Part shown: piece by piece, positions 54,473-62,390 of the stretch
Layout of the letters: each line of letters starts with the position of its first letter
Position numbering within the stretch: the stretch's first letter is position 1
Assembly (NCBI GenBank): GCA_027486835.1
Contig: JAIXOJ010000029.1
Coordinates: 1-64,000, forward strand
Length of the DNA stretch: 64,000 nucleotides
DNA from: Chitinophagaceae bacterium
GTDB taxonomy: Bacteria; Bacteroidota; Bacteroidia; Chitinophagales; Chitinophagaceae
Direction of reading: 5' to 3'
The notes under the pieces: model-generated
The model's database searches: none
What the model saw: only the letters and a program-made list of their open reading frames with translations
What the model was told of the DNA's origin: nothing
Translations under genes and position numbers: made by a program

Positions 54473-55156
54473 ATGAACAACACAGAATGGTTAAATGCTT
54501 TGATGTGTGGCCTGATTGGATTTAGTGTGGGAATGGCCGAACTTGCTAATAGGTATCGGACTTTCAATAGAATTTTCGGCGATTTCTACAGTTGGTTGTA
54601 TATGTTAATTAACTTTCTGGCTTCAGTTTTAACCTATGTTCTTGCAGCGGAAAATCAAATAAAGTTTGACTCTTTTATTGATAAACCTCTAGGTAAAGTT
54701 CTTTTTTGTGGATTAAGTGCGATGGCATTTTTACGCAGCTCATTCTTCAATCTTAAAGATGCAAAGGGCAATACATTTCAAGTTGGGCCTGCAGCAATTC
54801 TATCCATCTTTACCAAAGTGGCCGAAACACAATTTGATCAAACTTCATCGGGAAAGGATATTAAAGAAATAGAACCAATTATGAAAGGATTAAATTTTAT
54901 AAGTGCTTCTAAGGATTTGCCGCTATTGATACTTTCCAGCATGAAAGTATTGAACGCAGAAGAACAAAAATTATTGTCCGATGAAATTACCAAACTGGTC
55001 AATGATAGTACGATAACAAAAGAAGTTAAAAATATTACGTTGGGGTTGATATTGCATAAATATACTGGCATTGATTTATTGCGGATTGCAGCCAACCAAC
55101 TCAGGGTAATTTACAGTAGTAATAACGAACTGGTTTTACCTAAACTCGTTTTGTAA
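54473..55156 (+). CDS. Membrane protein with cytoplasmic helical domain, unknown
   Basis: A 227-residue protein; the ATG at 54473 (MNNTEWLNALMCGLIGFSVG) is preferred to a start 7 codons earlier. Three hydrophobic helices lie at about 8-25, 41-63 (WLYMLINFLASVLTYVLA) and 79-96. The rest is a soluble helical domain (LPLLILSSMKVLNAEEQKLL, LGLILHKYTGIDLLRIAANQ). No family recognised. It starts 235 bases after the M15 peptidase gene and precedes another small gene by 56 bases. Confidence 0.7.
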   Translation: MNNTEWLNALMCGLIGFSVGMAELANRYRTFNRIFGDFYSWLYMLINFLASVLTYVLAAENQIKFDSFIDKPLGKVLFCGLSAMAFLRSSFFNLKDAKGNTFQVGPAAILSIFTKVAETQFDQTSSGKDIKEIEPIMKGLNFISASKDLPLLILSSMKVLNAEEQKLLSDEITKLVNDSTITKEVKNITLGLILHKYTGIDLLRIAANQLRVIYSSNNELVLPKLVL

Positions 55157-55212
55157 AGTACATTAATGAATAAATTCGCTTAAAGAAAATTGAAAAAACT
55201 ACTTTTACCCAA

Positions 55213-55617
55213 ATGATTAGCGATATGAATGTTGATAATTCGAAATACGGTGTTTTTATGGAAAATTACAACCGTGGGATGAACCAATTTTTAGAGGAGG
55301 TTTCAGCAAGATATTTTTCAAGAATTAATTTTGATACAGAGGTAATTATAAATAAAATCAACGATGATTATGTAAAAGGTAAACTTTCACAAATAGAGCA
55401 GATAAAAGTAAACACTAGCGATAATTTCAATAAATTAAAGATTACTGGAAAAATTTTATTGGACATTGCGCCAATTATTTGGAACAATGTTGACCCAGAA
55501 ATTAAACGTAGTACCGCTAGCATTATTAATGGCTTTTATGATGTAGCAAGAGAGACAGAAGATGAAGAATTGCTTAAAACTGCTGGTGAAATTTCAAACA
55601 CACTCGTTAAAGAATAA
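55213..55617 (+). CDS. Small helical hypothetical protein
   Basis: A 134-residue soluble, acidic, mostly helical protein (YNRGMNQFLEEVSARYFSRI, KITGKILLDIAPIIWNNVDP, ASIINGFYDVARETEDEELL). No signal peptide and no recognised family. It follows the membrane protein gene closely on the same strand. The first Met or the fifth codon (MNVDNSK) could be the start. Confidence 0.6.
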   Translation: MISDMNVDNSKYGVFMENYNRGMNQFLEEVSARYFSRINFDTEVIINKINDDYVKGKLSQIEQIKVNTSDNFNKLKITGKILLDIAPIIWNNVDPEIKRSTASIINGFYDVARETEDEELLKTAGEISNTLVKE

Positions 55618-55703
55618 TTCCTGCTTTTGATATGATTATCTCACTTACATCAAAGTCAAAGAATTTTTTTTCAAGTGAATAAGCAAAAGAATGCCCACCC
55701 GTC

Positions 55704-58001
55704 TTGCTAAATTCTTCCTTTAGCGGAAAAGATGCCATTAATTTCTCCCCCCTCAAAAGACCAAATGCTACATTCGCAGAAAATCATTTTTATTTGAAAG
55801 CAACGGTCTTATTGATTACGCCCCCGTTTACCCAACTCAACACCCCCTACCCTGCTACTGCTTACTTAAAGGGCTTTTTAAACACTAAAAAAATCACTTC
55901 CTTTCAGGCTGATTTGGGTATTGAAATCACCCTAAAATTATTTTCAAAAAAGGGTTTACAACAGCTTTTTGAAACAGCCTCTAAACAGTTGGAACTATCA
56001 ACACTTTCCGATTCTGTCCTGCGAATGATGGCGTTGAAAGAGGACTATATTCATACCATTGATGCCGTAATTGCTTTTTTACAAGGCAGAAATCCAAGCA
56101 TAGCACAGCGTATTTGCGCTAGAGGCTTTTTACCAGAGGGTACACGCTTTCAACAATTAGATGATTTGGCTTGGGCTTTTGGTAGCATGGGCTTTGTGGA
56201 CAAAGCCAAGCACTTGGCCACGATGTATTTGGAAGATTTGGCTGATTTTATTTCCACGTGTATAGATCCGCATTTTGGATTCAGTAGATATGCGGAAAAA
56301 CTTGGCCGCTCGGCTAATAGTTTCGATGAATTGGCCCACGCATTGGAACTTCCTCATACTTATGTGGATGCCTTATTGGTTGCTCGTTTGGATGAGTTGA
56401 TTGCTTTGGTTAATCCATTAGTTGTGGCTTTATCCGTACCATTTCCGGGTAACTTGTACACGTCCCTTCGCTGTGGTCAGTGGATAAAAAAGCACCATCC
56501 GCACATAAAAGTGGCAATGGGTGGTGGGTTTGCCAATACCGAATTGCGTTCTGTTTCTGACCCCCGTGTTTTTCAATTTTACAACTTCATCACACTAGAT
56601 GATGGTGAAGCACCTTTTGAGCATTTGATTGCACATGTGCTAGGCCATACGCCATTAAGTCAACTAAAGCGAACGTTCACTTTGGTAGATAATCAAGTTG
56701 TTTATATAGACAACAAGGAAATCCCAGATTATAAACAAGGTCAGGTGGGTACGCCTGATTACAGCGACCTTTTGCTACATGATTATATTGATGCCATAGA
56801 AATTGCCAACCCAATGCATAGTTTGTGGAGTAATGGCCGGTGGGCAAAACTCACCATGGCACACGGTTGCTATTGGGGTAAATGTACTTTTTGCGATCTT
56901 TCGCTGGATTATATCCAACGCTACGAACCGCTCACCGCTCAAATATTATGCGATCGAATGGAAACCGTTATTAGCCAAACTGGTTTGAATGGTTTTCATT
57001 TTGTAGATGAAGCTGCCCCTCCTGCTTTAATGCGCGCATTGTCCTTAGAAATAATCCGCAGAAAACTGGTAGTTAACTGGTGGACGAACATCCGATTTGA
57101 AAAGAGTTTCACCTTGGATCTTTGTTTGTTACTAAAATCAGCGGGTTGTATTGCCGTCTCAGGGGGACTGGAAGTGGCATCTGATAGATTGCTGCAGTTG
57201 ATTGATAAGGGTATTAGTGTGTCGCAAGTGGCGAGGGTAAACAGAAATTTCACGGAGGCAGGCATCATGGTACATGCTTATTTGATGTATGGATTTCCCA
57301 CCCAAACTGCTCAAGAAACCATTGATTCGCTAGAAATGGTTCGGCAAATGTTTAAATCGGGGGTTTTGCAGTCGGCTTTTTGGCATCAATTTGCACTTAC
57401 TGCGCATAGCCCTGTAGGAATGAATCCCGAAAAATATGGTATTAAAAAAACGACAGAAAGTATTGGCAGCTTTGCCAATAATGATATTGAATTTATCCAT
57501 GAATCGGGCGTTGACCATGATGCATTTGGGTTCGGATTAAAGAAAGCACTACTTAATTTTATGCACCAGATTGGGTTAGAAGAGCCTATCCAAAAATGGT
57601 TTGACTTTAAAGTGCCCAAAACCAAGATAACACCAGATTTTATCGTAAATGCTTTACTGGATCCAGAACAAGTGCAAAGCAAACCCAATTCTAAGATTGT
57701 GTTCATTGGACAGCAACCAACCATTACCCCATTTACCAAATCTAAAAAAGGTCAGCAATGGGAAATGGCTACCCTTACTTTTCACACAAAGCAGGCACCA
57801 GTGGAAATAAAGCTGGATTTGGATGCTGCTAAATGGTTAGTGAAACTGTTATCCACCGTTTCTGTTAATCATGAAAAAATTTACACCTTACAGGATGTAA
57901 AAACCGATTATGAATCGGCAGGATTGGCTGATGATTTTGAACTTTTTTGGGACAATAAACCAATCAACCAATTAAATAAAGTGGGGCTATTGCGATTATA
58001 A
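55704..58001 (+). CDS. B12-binding-type radical SAM protein
   Basis: A protein of up to 765 residues. The N-terminal cobalamin-binding-like domain carries LLITPPFTQLNTPYPATAYL and a later Rossmann segment (IALVNPLVVALSVPFPGNLY, VAMGGGFANTELRS). The radical SAM domain follows, with the cluster motif MAHGCYWGKCTFCDLSLDYI (C-x4-C-x2-C, about 394-402), GFHFVDEAAPP, SGGLEVASDRLLQ and MYGFPTQTAQETID. Such proteins usually carry out methylation or rearrangement chemistry; the substrate is unknown. No ATG fits the frame near the start: 55704 is a TTG, and another TTG at 55794 lies where relatives usually begin, so the true start is unsure. Confidence 0.88.
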   Translation: MLNSSFSGKDAINFSPLKRPNATFAENHFYLKATVLLITPPFTQLNTPYPATAYLKGFLNTKKITSFQADLGIEITLKLFSKKGLQQLFETASKQLELSTLSDSVLRMMALKEDYIHTIDAVIAFLQGRNPSIAQRICARGFLPEGTRFQQLDDLAWAFGSMGFVDKAKHLATMYLEDLADFISTCIDPHFGFSRYAEKLGRSANSFDELAHALELPHTYVDALLVARLDELIALVNPLVVALSVPFPGNLYTSLRCGQWIKKHHPHIKVAMGGGFANTELRSVSDPRVFQFYNFITLDDGEAPFEHLIAHVLGHTPLSQLKRTFTLVDNQVVYIDNKEIPDYKQGQVGTPDYSDLLLHDYIDAIEIANPMHSLWSNGRWAKLTMAHGCYWGKCTFCDLSLDYIQRYEPLTAQILCDRMETVISQTGLNGFHFVDEAAPPALMRALSLEIIRRKLVVNWWTNIRFEKSFTLDLCLLLKSAGCIAVSGGLEVASDRLLQLIDKGISVSQVARVNRNFTEAGIMVHAYLMYGFPTQTAQETIDSLEMVRQMFKSGVLQSAFWHQFALTAHSPVGMNPEKYGIKKTTESIGSFANNDIEFIHESGVDHDAFGFGLKKALLNFMHQIGLEEPIQKWFDFKVPKTKITPDFIVNALLDPEQVQSKPNSKIVFIGQQPTITPFTKSKKGQQWEMATLTFHTKQAPVEIKLDLDAAKWLVKLLSTVSVNHEKIYTLQDVKTDYESAGLADDFELFWDNKPINQLNKVGLLRL

Positions 58002-58033
58002 ATGAGCAACTTTTAGAACCAATAAGGATACCA

Positions 58034-58149
58034 TTATACTCATAAGAAAATGGTTTGCAAAAAAAGTCGCTATAATCTTCGTGGTTCCCTCTCTTTTGGA
58101 GAGGGTTAGGGTGAGGTTTAAATCGCAAATTATTTTCTATTTAGTATAA
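58034..58149. repeat. MITE-like dispersed repeat, family B, copy 1
   Basis: Left end TTATACTCATAAGAAAATGG and right end ATTTTCTATTTAGTATAA are imperfect terminal inverted repeats of about 28 bp; the centre carries CCTCTCTTTTGGAGAGGGTT then AGGGTGAGGTTTA, the same core as family A in reverse. The right end overlaps the last codons of the GT4 gene. Confidence 0.88.
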
Positions 58150-59297
58150 ATAATTTCTGCCCCAGATAATTTAATAATGGTATTGACTAGAACAGACCAA
58201 CTGTATTTTTTCTTTTCTTCCTTAATGTTGGGTAGATAATGTTGCTCGCCTTTTTGGTAGAGTTCCCTAATTTTTTCAGCAATGGCCGCAGGGTTTGGTT
58301 CTGCCACCACGCCCACAATGTCATCAGGCACTAAAGCCGGGAGGCCACCAACATTAGTTACTAACATGGGTTTCTCAAAATGATACGCCAATGGGGTTAC
58401 GCCACTTTGGGTGGCATTTCGATAAGGTTGAATCACAAAATCGGCGGCGCTGAGGTAAAATCGTACTTCGCTGTCTGAAATAAAATCGGTTCTTAAAATA
58501 AGTTGGTCGGCAATGTCTAAGGACTGAATAAGGTCATCGTATGGCTTTCGGTCTTCATAAAATTCACCAGCAATGAGCAATTTACAACCTTCAAACTCAT
58601 GCGCTAAGGTTGCTTTTTTTAAGATTTGGATGGCTTCCAGTAGCACATCTAGTCCTTTGTATTTCCGGATGAACCCAAAAAATAGAATGACGTTTTGCTG
58701 TTGAGGGATGCCAATTTTTTCTCTTGCCATTGCCTTTGGGAGGGCTTCGCCAAAGTTATCGTACAAAGGATGAATAATGGGTTGGGCTGGTTTTTGTGTA
58801 AATTGTTTTAAATCGGCAAACACTTTTTCACTCATGGTTACAAAAGCATCTATTGGCTTAAAGCAATATTTTGTAAAAAGCTGATCACCAGGGCGTTTTT
58901 CATGGGGAATTACATTGTCAGCAATACAAACAAGTCGGGTGTACCCGTTTGTTTTGGCGAATCGGAGAATGGTACCTAAACAAGGCCCCATGAAGGGCAA
59001 CCAATAACGAATCACGATTAATACTGGCTTCAACTGTCGTAACTCCCACCCTACGGAAAGCCAATTGAATGGGTTTACCGAATTGATGCGAACTTTTATC
59101 TGGAGGTCTGTTGGTTTGGGTTCGGAGGAATATTGAGTTGTACCAGGAAACAAGAAATTGGGATACTGTAGGGAGAAGGTGTAGATAGTAGTATCAAAAC
59201 CTTGCGACTGAAATTGACGGGCTAAACGCTCGTCAAAAGATGCTAAACCGCCTCTAAGTGGGTGGGCAGGCCCTATGATTACAACTTTTTGTTTCAA
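58137..59297 (-). CDS. Glycosyltransferase family 4/1 (GT-B)
   Basis: A 386-residue GT-B glycosyltransferase. The N-terminal Rossmann lobe begins KQKVVIIGPAHPLRGGLASF; the C-terminal lobe has NVILFFGFIRKYKGLDVLLE and the donor-binding SDSEVRFYLSAADFVIQPYR with QSGVTPLAYHFEKPMLVTNV. It transfers a sugar from a nucleotide donor, probably in polysaccharide or glycolipid assembly. The last residues (IIYTK) and stop lie inside a MITE end, so its natural C-terminus has been replaced. It starts about 100 bases after, and in the same direction as, the amidotransferase gene, with a terminator in between. Confidence 0.92.
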   Translation of the reverse strand: MKQKVVIIGPAHPLRGGLASFDERLARQFQSQGFDTTIYTFSLQYPNFLFPGTTQYSSEPKPTDLQIKVRINSVNPFNWLSVGWELRQLKPVLIVIRYWLPFMGPCLGTILRFAKTNGYTRLVCIADNVIPHEKRPGDQLFTKYCFKPIDAFVTMSEKVFADLKQFTQKPAQPIIHPLYDNFGEALPKAMAREKIGIPQQQNVILFFGFIRKYKGLDVLLEAIQILKKATLAHEFEGCKLLIAGEFYEDRKPYDDLIQSLDIADQLILRTDFISDSEVRFYLSAADFVIQPYRNATQSGVTPLAYHFEKPMLVTNVGGLPALVPDDIVGVVAEPNPAAIAEKIRELYQKGEQHYLPNIKEEKKKYSWSVLVNTIIKLSGAEIIYTK

Positions 59298-59331
59298 CAG
59301 TAACTGTAGTTTAAGATATATGTATAAGAAA

Positions 59332-59369
59332 TAAAAACCCGCCAGATTGTAGTAACTGACGGGTTATTT
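59332..59369 (-). terminator. Rho-independent terminator after the amidotransferase gene
   Basis: On the minus strand AACCCGTCAG (59365-59356) pairs with CTGGCGGGTT (59345-59336), followed by TTTATTT. It sits 26 bases beyond the stop at 59395. Confidence 0.87.
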
Positions 59370-59394
59370 AAAAGATGCTATTCAATCAAAAGTT

Positions 59395-60225
59395 TTAGTT
59401 GGCACTGCCGCCATTAACTACCTGATGTAGAAAATTGGGAATGATATGATTATACGTCCACACTATTTTATCTGGGTCTTGGAGGTGTTCTACCATACTT
59501 TCCCATTTAGCTTCGCCGTGTTCATCAATCACTGCCTTTTTCTTTTCTTCTGTTTGCAGGTACATGCTCATGCCAATGGGGTCTGCTTCTGGGTGGAATT
59601 GAGTGCCAAGGAAATGTTCATTAAAGCGAATAGCCATCACAGCACGGTCATAAGGAACATGGGGGCGTTCTTTTTCTATGGATAAGACCTTCCCCCCTAT
59701 TTTATCCAATTGTTCGTAGTTGGGTTGAATCACTTGGTAGTCCCGGCTATCAACAGCAAAAAACGGATTTCTTAACCCTTCAAATAGTGGTTCGTCCACC
59801 ACTTCTTCTATCATGTGTACGGGGAAAACGCCGAATGAAGTACTTTTTCGCTTACATACCAATCCAGCATTGTAGTACCTACAAGCCAATTGGAAACTGT
59901 GGCAAATAAACAACACTTGTTTCTTTGATAGGTTATCATGGCTATTGTTCCACTCTTCTATCTGACTAAGCCAATTGAAATATTTGTTTTCCCATTCCGT
60001 GTCCACTGAATCTAACGGCGACCCTGGCCCCCCACTTGAAATGTAGGCATCAAACTGTGTATCGGGAATTTGTAGCTCTTTACGCACATCAAATTCATAA
60101 AACTCTATGGCAACTGCCTGTTCGGTTGCAAATTTTTTAATCAACTCTCTAATACAACGCATCCCTTGATTCGGAAAGCCATCATATAAATCTAAAATAG
60201 CGATTCGGAAAATTCGTTCATTCAT
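59395..60225 (-). CDS. Class I glutamine amidotransferase-like protein
   Basis: A 276-residue protein with a GATase1 fold as in GMP synthase. The nucleophile Cys is in VLFICHSFQLACRYYNAG and the His-Glu pair in FLGTQFHPEADPIGM, with YISSGGPGSPLDSV as the oxyanion region. The start is placed at 60225 (MNERIFRIAILDLYDGFPNQ), because the residues of the frame upstream of it are not conserved-looking. Ammonia from glutamine would be handed to a synthetase partner; none lies next to it. Related stand-alone proteins act on small gamma-glutamyl substrates or are of unknown role. Confidence 0.87.
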   Translation of the reverse strand: MNERIFRIAILDLYDGFPNQGMRCIRELIKKFATEQAVAIEFYEFDVRKELQIPDTQFDAYISSGGPGSPLDSVDTEWENKYFNWLSQIEEWNNSHDNLSKKQVLFICHSFQLACRYYNAGLVCKRKSTSFGVFPVHMIEEVVDEPLFEGLRNPFFAVDSRDYQVIQPNYEQLDKIGGKVLSIEKERPHVPYDRAVMAIRFNEHFLGTQFHPEADPIGMSMYLQTEEKKKAVIDEHGEAKWESMVEHLQDPDKIVWTYNHIIPNFLHQVVNGGSAN

Positions 60226-60590
60226 AACGTACATATTGTTACGAAAATAAGGGAAACAAGAATTTATAAGGATAGTTTGGGCTAAATTTTTACAATTTTC
60301 GGGTGAATAGCTCACTTACTAACTTTAATTGTTGTAACCTCCACCCTTTTCATAAATGGTGAAAGAAGGTGGTTATCGTACACGATTATTGAATGAATGA
60401 CAAACAATTTTCCACAATCATTTGAATAAATGACCTTGCTTTCTTTCTTACCAATGATGCAGGACTATATTTGTCCGAGTTGGTCGAGAAATTATTTAAA
60501 CTATCTCCTTATTTTTTGGCCAGTTAACTACAATTGTTGTAAACCATTCTTTTCTTGTTTCCTTATAATAAAAATTAAAAATTGTACAGT
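60226..60590. promoter_or_regulatory. Divergent promoter region of the amidotransferase and HMA genes
   Basis: No gene lies here. The 11-mer AATTGTTGTAA occurs twice (60327-60337 and 60532-60542); the second copy is part of TACAATTGTTGTA (60529-60541), a perfect inverted repeat TACAA-N3-TTGTA about 50 bases before the HMA gene start, where an operator could be. Confidence 0.35.
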
Positions 60591-60935
60591 ATGAAAAAGT
60601 TAAGTGTTTTATTAGGGGTAATATTTAGTTTCATTCTTAGTAATGGACATGCCCAATCGACAACATCTGCCAACGTAAAAGTGTATGGCAATTGCGAAAA
60701 ATGCAAGAAAAGCATTCAGAAAGCAGCAAAAGATGCGGGCGCAACAGAAGCCAAATGGAATGTGGACACTAAAATGCTATCCCTCACTTTCGACACAACC
60801 GTAACCTCCTCCAAAAAAATTCAAGCCAAAATAGCTGCTGTGGGTTATGATACCGAAGAAACTACTGCTACCTCTGCTGCTTACAAAAAACTAGACGAGT
60901 GTTGCCAATACGATAGAAAAAAGAAAAAAGGATAG
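60591..60935 (+). CDS. Exported HMA-domain metal-binding protein
   Basis: A 114-residue periplasmic protein with a signal peptide (MKKLSVLLGVIFSFILSNGHA) and a heavy-metal-associated domain: VKVYGNCEKCKKSIQKAAKD has the GxCxxC metal motif, followed by AKWNVDTKMLSLTFD and IAAVGYDTEE. After the fold comes YKKLDECCQYDRKKKK with a second Cys pair. Such domains bind Cu(I) or similar soft metals and pass them on. The same domain plus CCQY tail is fused to the receptor at 62391. The ATG at 60591 is the clear start. Confidence 0.92.
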   Translation: MKKLSVLLGVIFSFILSNGHAQSTTSANVKVYGNCEKCKKSIQKAAKDAGATEAKWNVDTKMLSLTFDTTVTSSKKIQAKIAAVGYDTEETTATSAAYKKLDECCQYDRKKKKG

Positions 60936-61073
60936 TCCCATTTTCGATTATTGCCACAAATGCACGAATAAGCTATTGAATGGTGTCTTTCAATTTTTAT
61001 TACACACCTCATAACCATTCGTGCATTCGTGGTAAACTCAATTGAGCTCATATTCATTTTGTAATTTCAAGTT

Positions 61074-61466
61074 ATGAAAAAGATTGCGTTACTCCTTTTT
61101 ACCGCCATTTATGCAGTGGCTGTATTGGGCGTAACTGTGCATTTTTTTTATTGCTGCCATCGGCTTGCTGCTGTTTCTATTACCCAAAGTGAACCTGAAG
61201 TACCATATACTAAAATGGAAAAGAAAGGCTGTTGCAGCAACCACAGCCTCACCATTAAAATAACAAGCGATCAACACCTAAACGATGGAGATTTTCATCT
61301 GCCCACCGTACCTATTTTTCAGGCATTGCCACAAGTATCTTATAGCTTTATTCCCCAAAGGGAAAGTATAATTCCCATAATTACTACTACTTGTAGGTTT
61401 GATTACCAACATCCCCCACCTCTAGGCAGACGAAGACAAGCACTTTTTTGCCTTTTTAGAATTTGA
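61074..61466 (+). CDS. HYC_CC_PP family protein
   Basis: A 130-residue protein with an N-terminal hydrophobic segment (KKIALLLFTAIYAVAVLGVT) and the features that name the family: the VHFFYCCHRL motif, the pair KKGCCSNHSL and the late Pro cluster YQHPPPLGRR. In Bacteroidota these small proteins accompany TonB-dependent receptors and HMA proteins in metal-handling loci, as here (HMA gene upstream, HMA-receptor downstream). It is likely a periplasmic metal-binding or chaperone protein; no biochemical role is established. Confidence 0.88.
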   Translation: MKKIALLLFTAIYAVAVLGVTVHFFYCCHRLAAVSITQSEPEVPYTKMEKKGCCSNHSLTIKITSDQHLNDGDFHLPTVPIFQALPQVSYSFIPQRESIIPIITTTCRFDYQHPPPLGRRRQALFCLFRI

Positions 61467-61518
61467 TACTGATTACAACGTACCAACTTTTTTCGGGTTG
61501 TTGAGCCCCAACCTATGC

Positions 61519-61610
61519 GGGTGTATAAAAGTTTTTCGTTTTGCCCCTCGCCTTCGGAGAGGGGTTGGGGTGAGGTTTAACTGATAAGTGCGAAAACCTT
61601 TTATGCACCC
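61519..61610. repeat. MITE-like dispersed repeat, family A, copy 5 (complete, reversed)
   Basis: GGGTGTATAAAAGTTTTTCG and CGAAAACCTTTTATGCACCC bound a 92-bp element with the reversed core GAGAGGGGTTGGGGTGAGGT. This is the cleanest copy for defining the terminal inverted repeat. Confidence 0.9.
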
Positions 61611-61926
61611 AATATTGCCCATTAATTTTTCAACAATTAGGGCGATACGAAAAAGTAGGTACACAATTAAGTAGCTTGATTATCAAAGCAGTTACTCTTT
61701 TTGTTTTCTTTATTTTAGTGTATAGCTTTTGCATTGGTTGTAAACCATTTATAAGAGGCAACCTGTTATTTCTTGATGCCAGCATTTCCTTAAAAGGATA
61801 AAAGAAGCTAATGGAATACGCACTAGTTATACTTCCCGAAAGTTTAAAACTTTCTGGATGTTGATGCACGATTTTGTCTCCTGTTGAGTGAATACACTTA
61901 AGAGAATTGAAAAGTAAATTAACTGC

Positions 61927-62041
61927 TTATACTCATAAGAAAATGGTTTGCAAAAAAGACGCTATAATCTTCGTGGTTCCCTCTCTTTTGGAGAGGGTTA
62001 GGGTGAGGTCTAATTCGCAAACTATTTTCTATTCAGTATAA
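61927..62041. repeat. MITE-like dispersed repeat, family B, copy 2
   Basis: A 115-bp element with TTATACTCATAAGAAAATGG at the left and CTATTCAGTATAA at the right; nearly identical to the copy at 62078 and to the one at 58034. The rest of 61611-61926 holds no gene that I can support. Confidence 0.92.
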
Positions 62042-62077
62042 TCAATCTATTACCTACTACCTACTTTATAAATTCTT

Positions 62078-62192
62078 TTATCCTCATAAGAAAATGGTTT
62101 GCAAAAAAGACGCTATAGTCTTCGTGGTTCCCTCTCTGTTGGAGAGGGTTAGGGTGAGGTCTAATTCGCAAGCTATTATCTATTCAGTATAA
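62078..62192. repeat. MITE-like dispersed repeat, family B, copy 3
   Basis: Also 115 bp, same orientation as the copy at 61927 and 36 bases after it; they differ at only a few positions. Two adjacent copies suggest local duplication or repeated insertion. Confidence 0.92.
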
Positions 62193-62221
62193 AAAAGTTG
62201 GTTTCTGGATACCCTGGCTAC

Positions 62222-62263
62222 AATTCCCCTCTCGAGGGGTGCCCGCAGGGCGGGGTGGTAATT
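62222..62263. repeat. Short GC-rich dispersed palindrome
   Basis: AATTCCCCTCTCGAGGGGTG followed by CCCGCAGGGCGGGGTGGT contains CCCCTCTCGAGGGG and CCCGCAGGGCGGGG hairpins. It has the look of a second dispersed repeat class of Bacteroidota; I see only this copy here. It lies upstream of the HMA-receptor gene. Confidence 0.6.
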
Positions 62264-62390
62264 CTGCACAAGTTATACAACTAGGAAACTTTGGCCGCCT
62301 CATAATCACGCTAAGTATTAATACTGAAAATTACGCCGATTCTCAAGGCCGTAAATGTTCAGCATGGTGTCAAATTCTAAATAAATTATC

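Noticed and set aside
46673-55617. A complete phage or injection system
   Set aside because: Only enzymes and small membrane proteins are seen; no capsid, tail, sheath, baseplate, VgrG or terminase genes.
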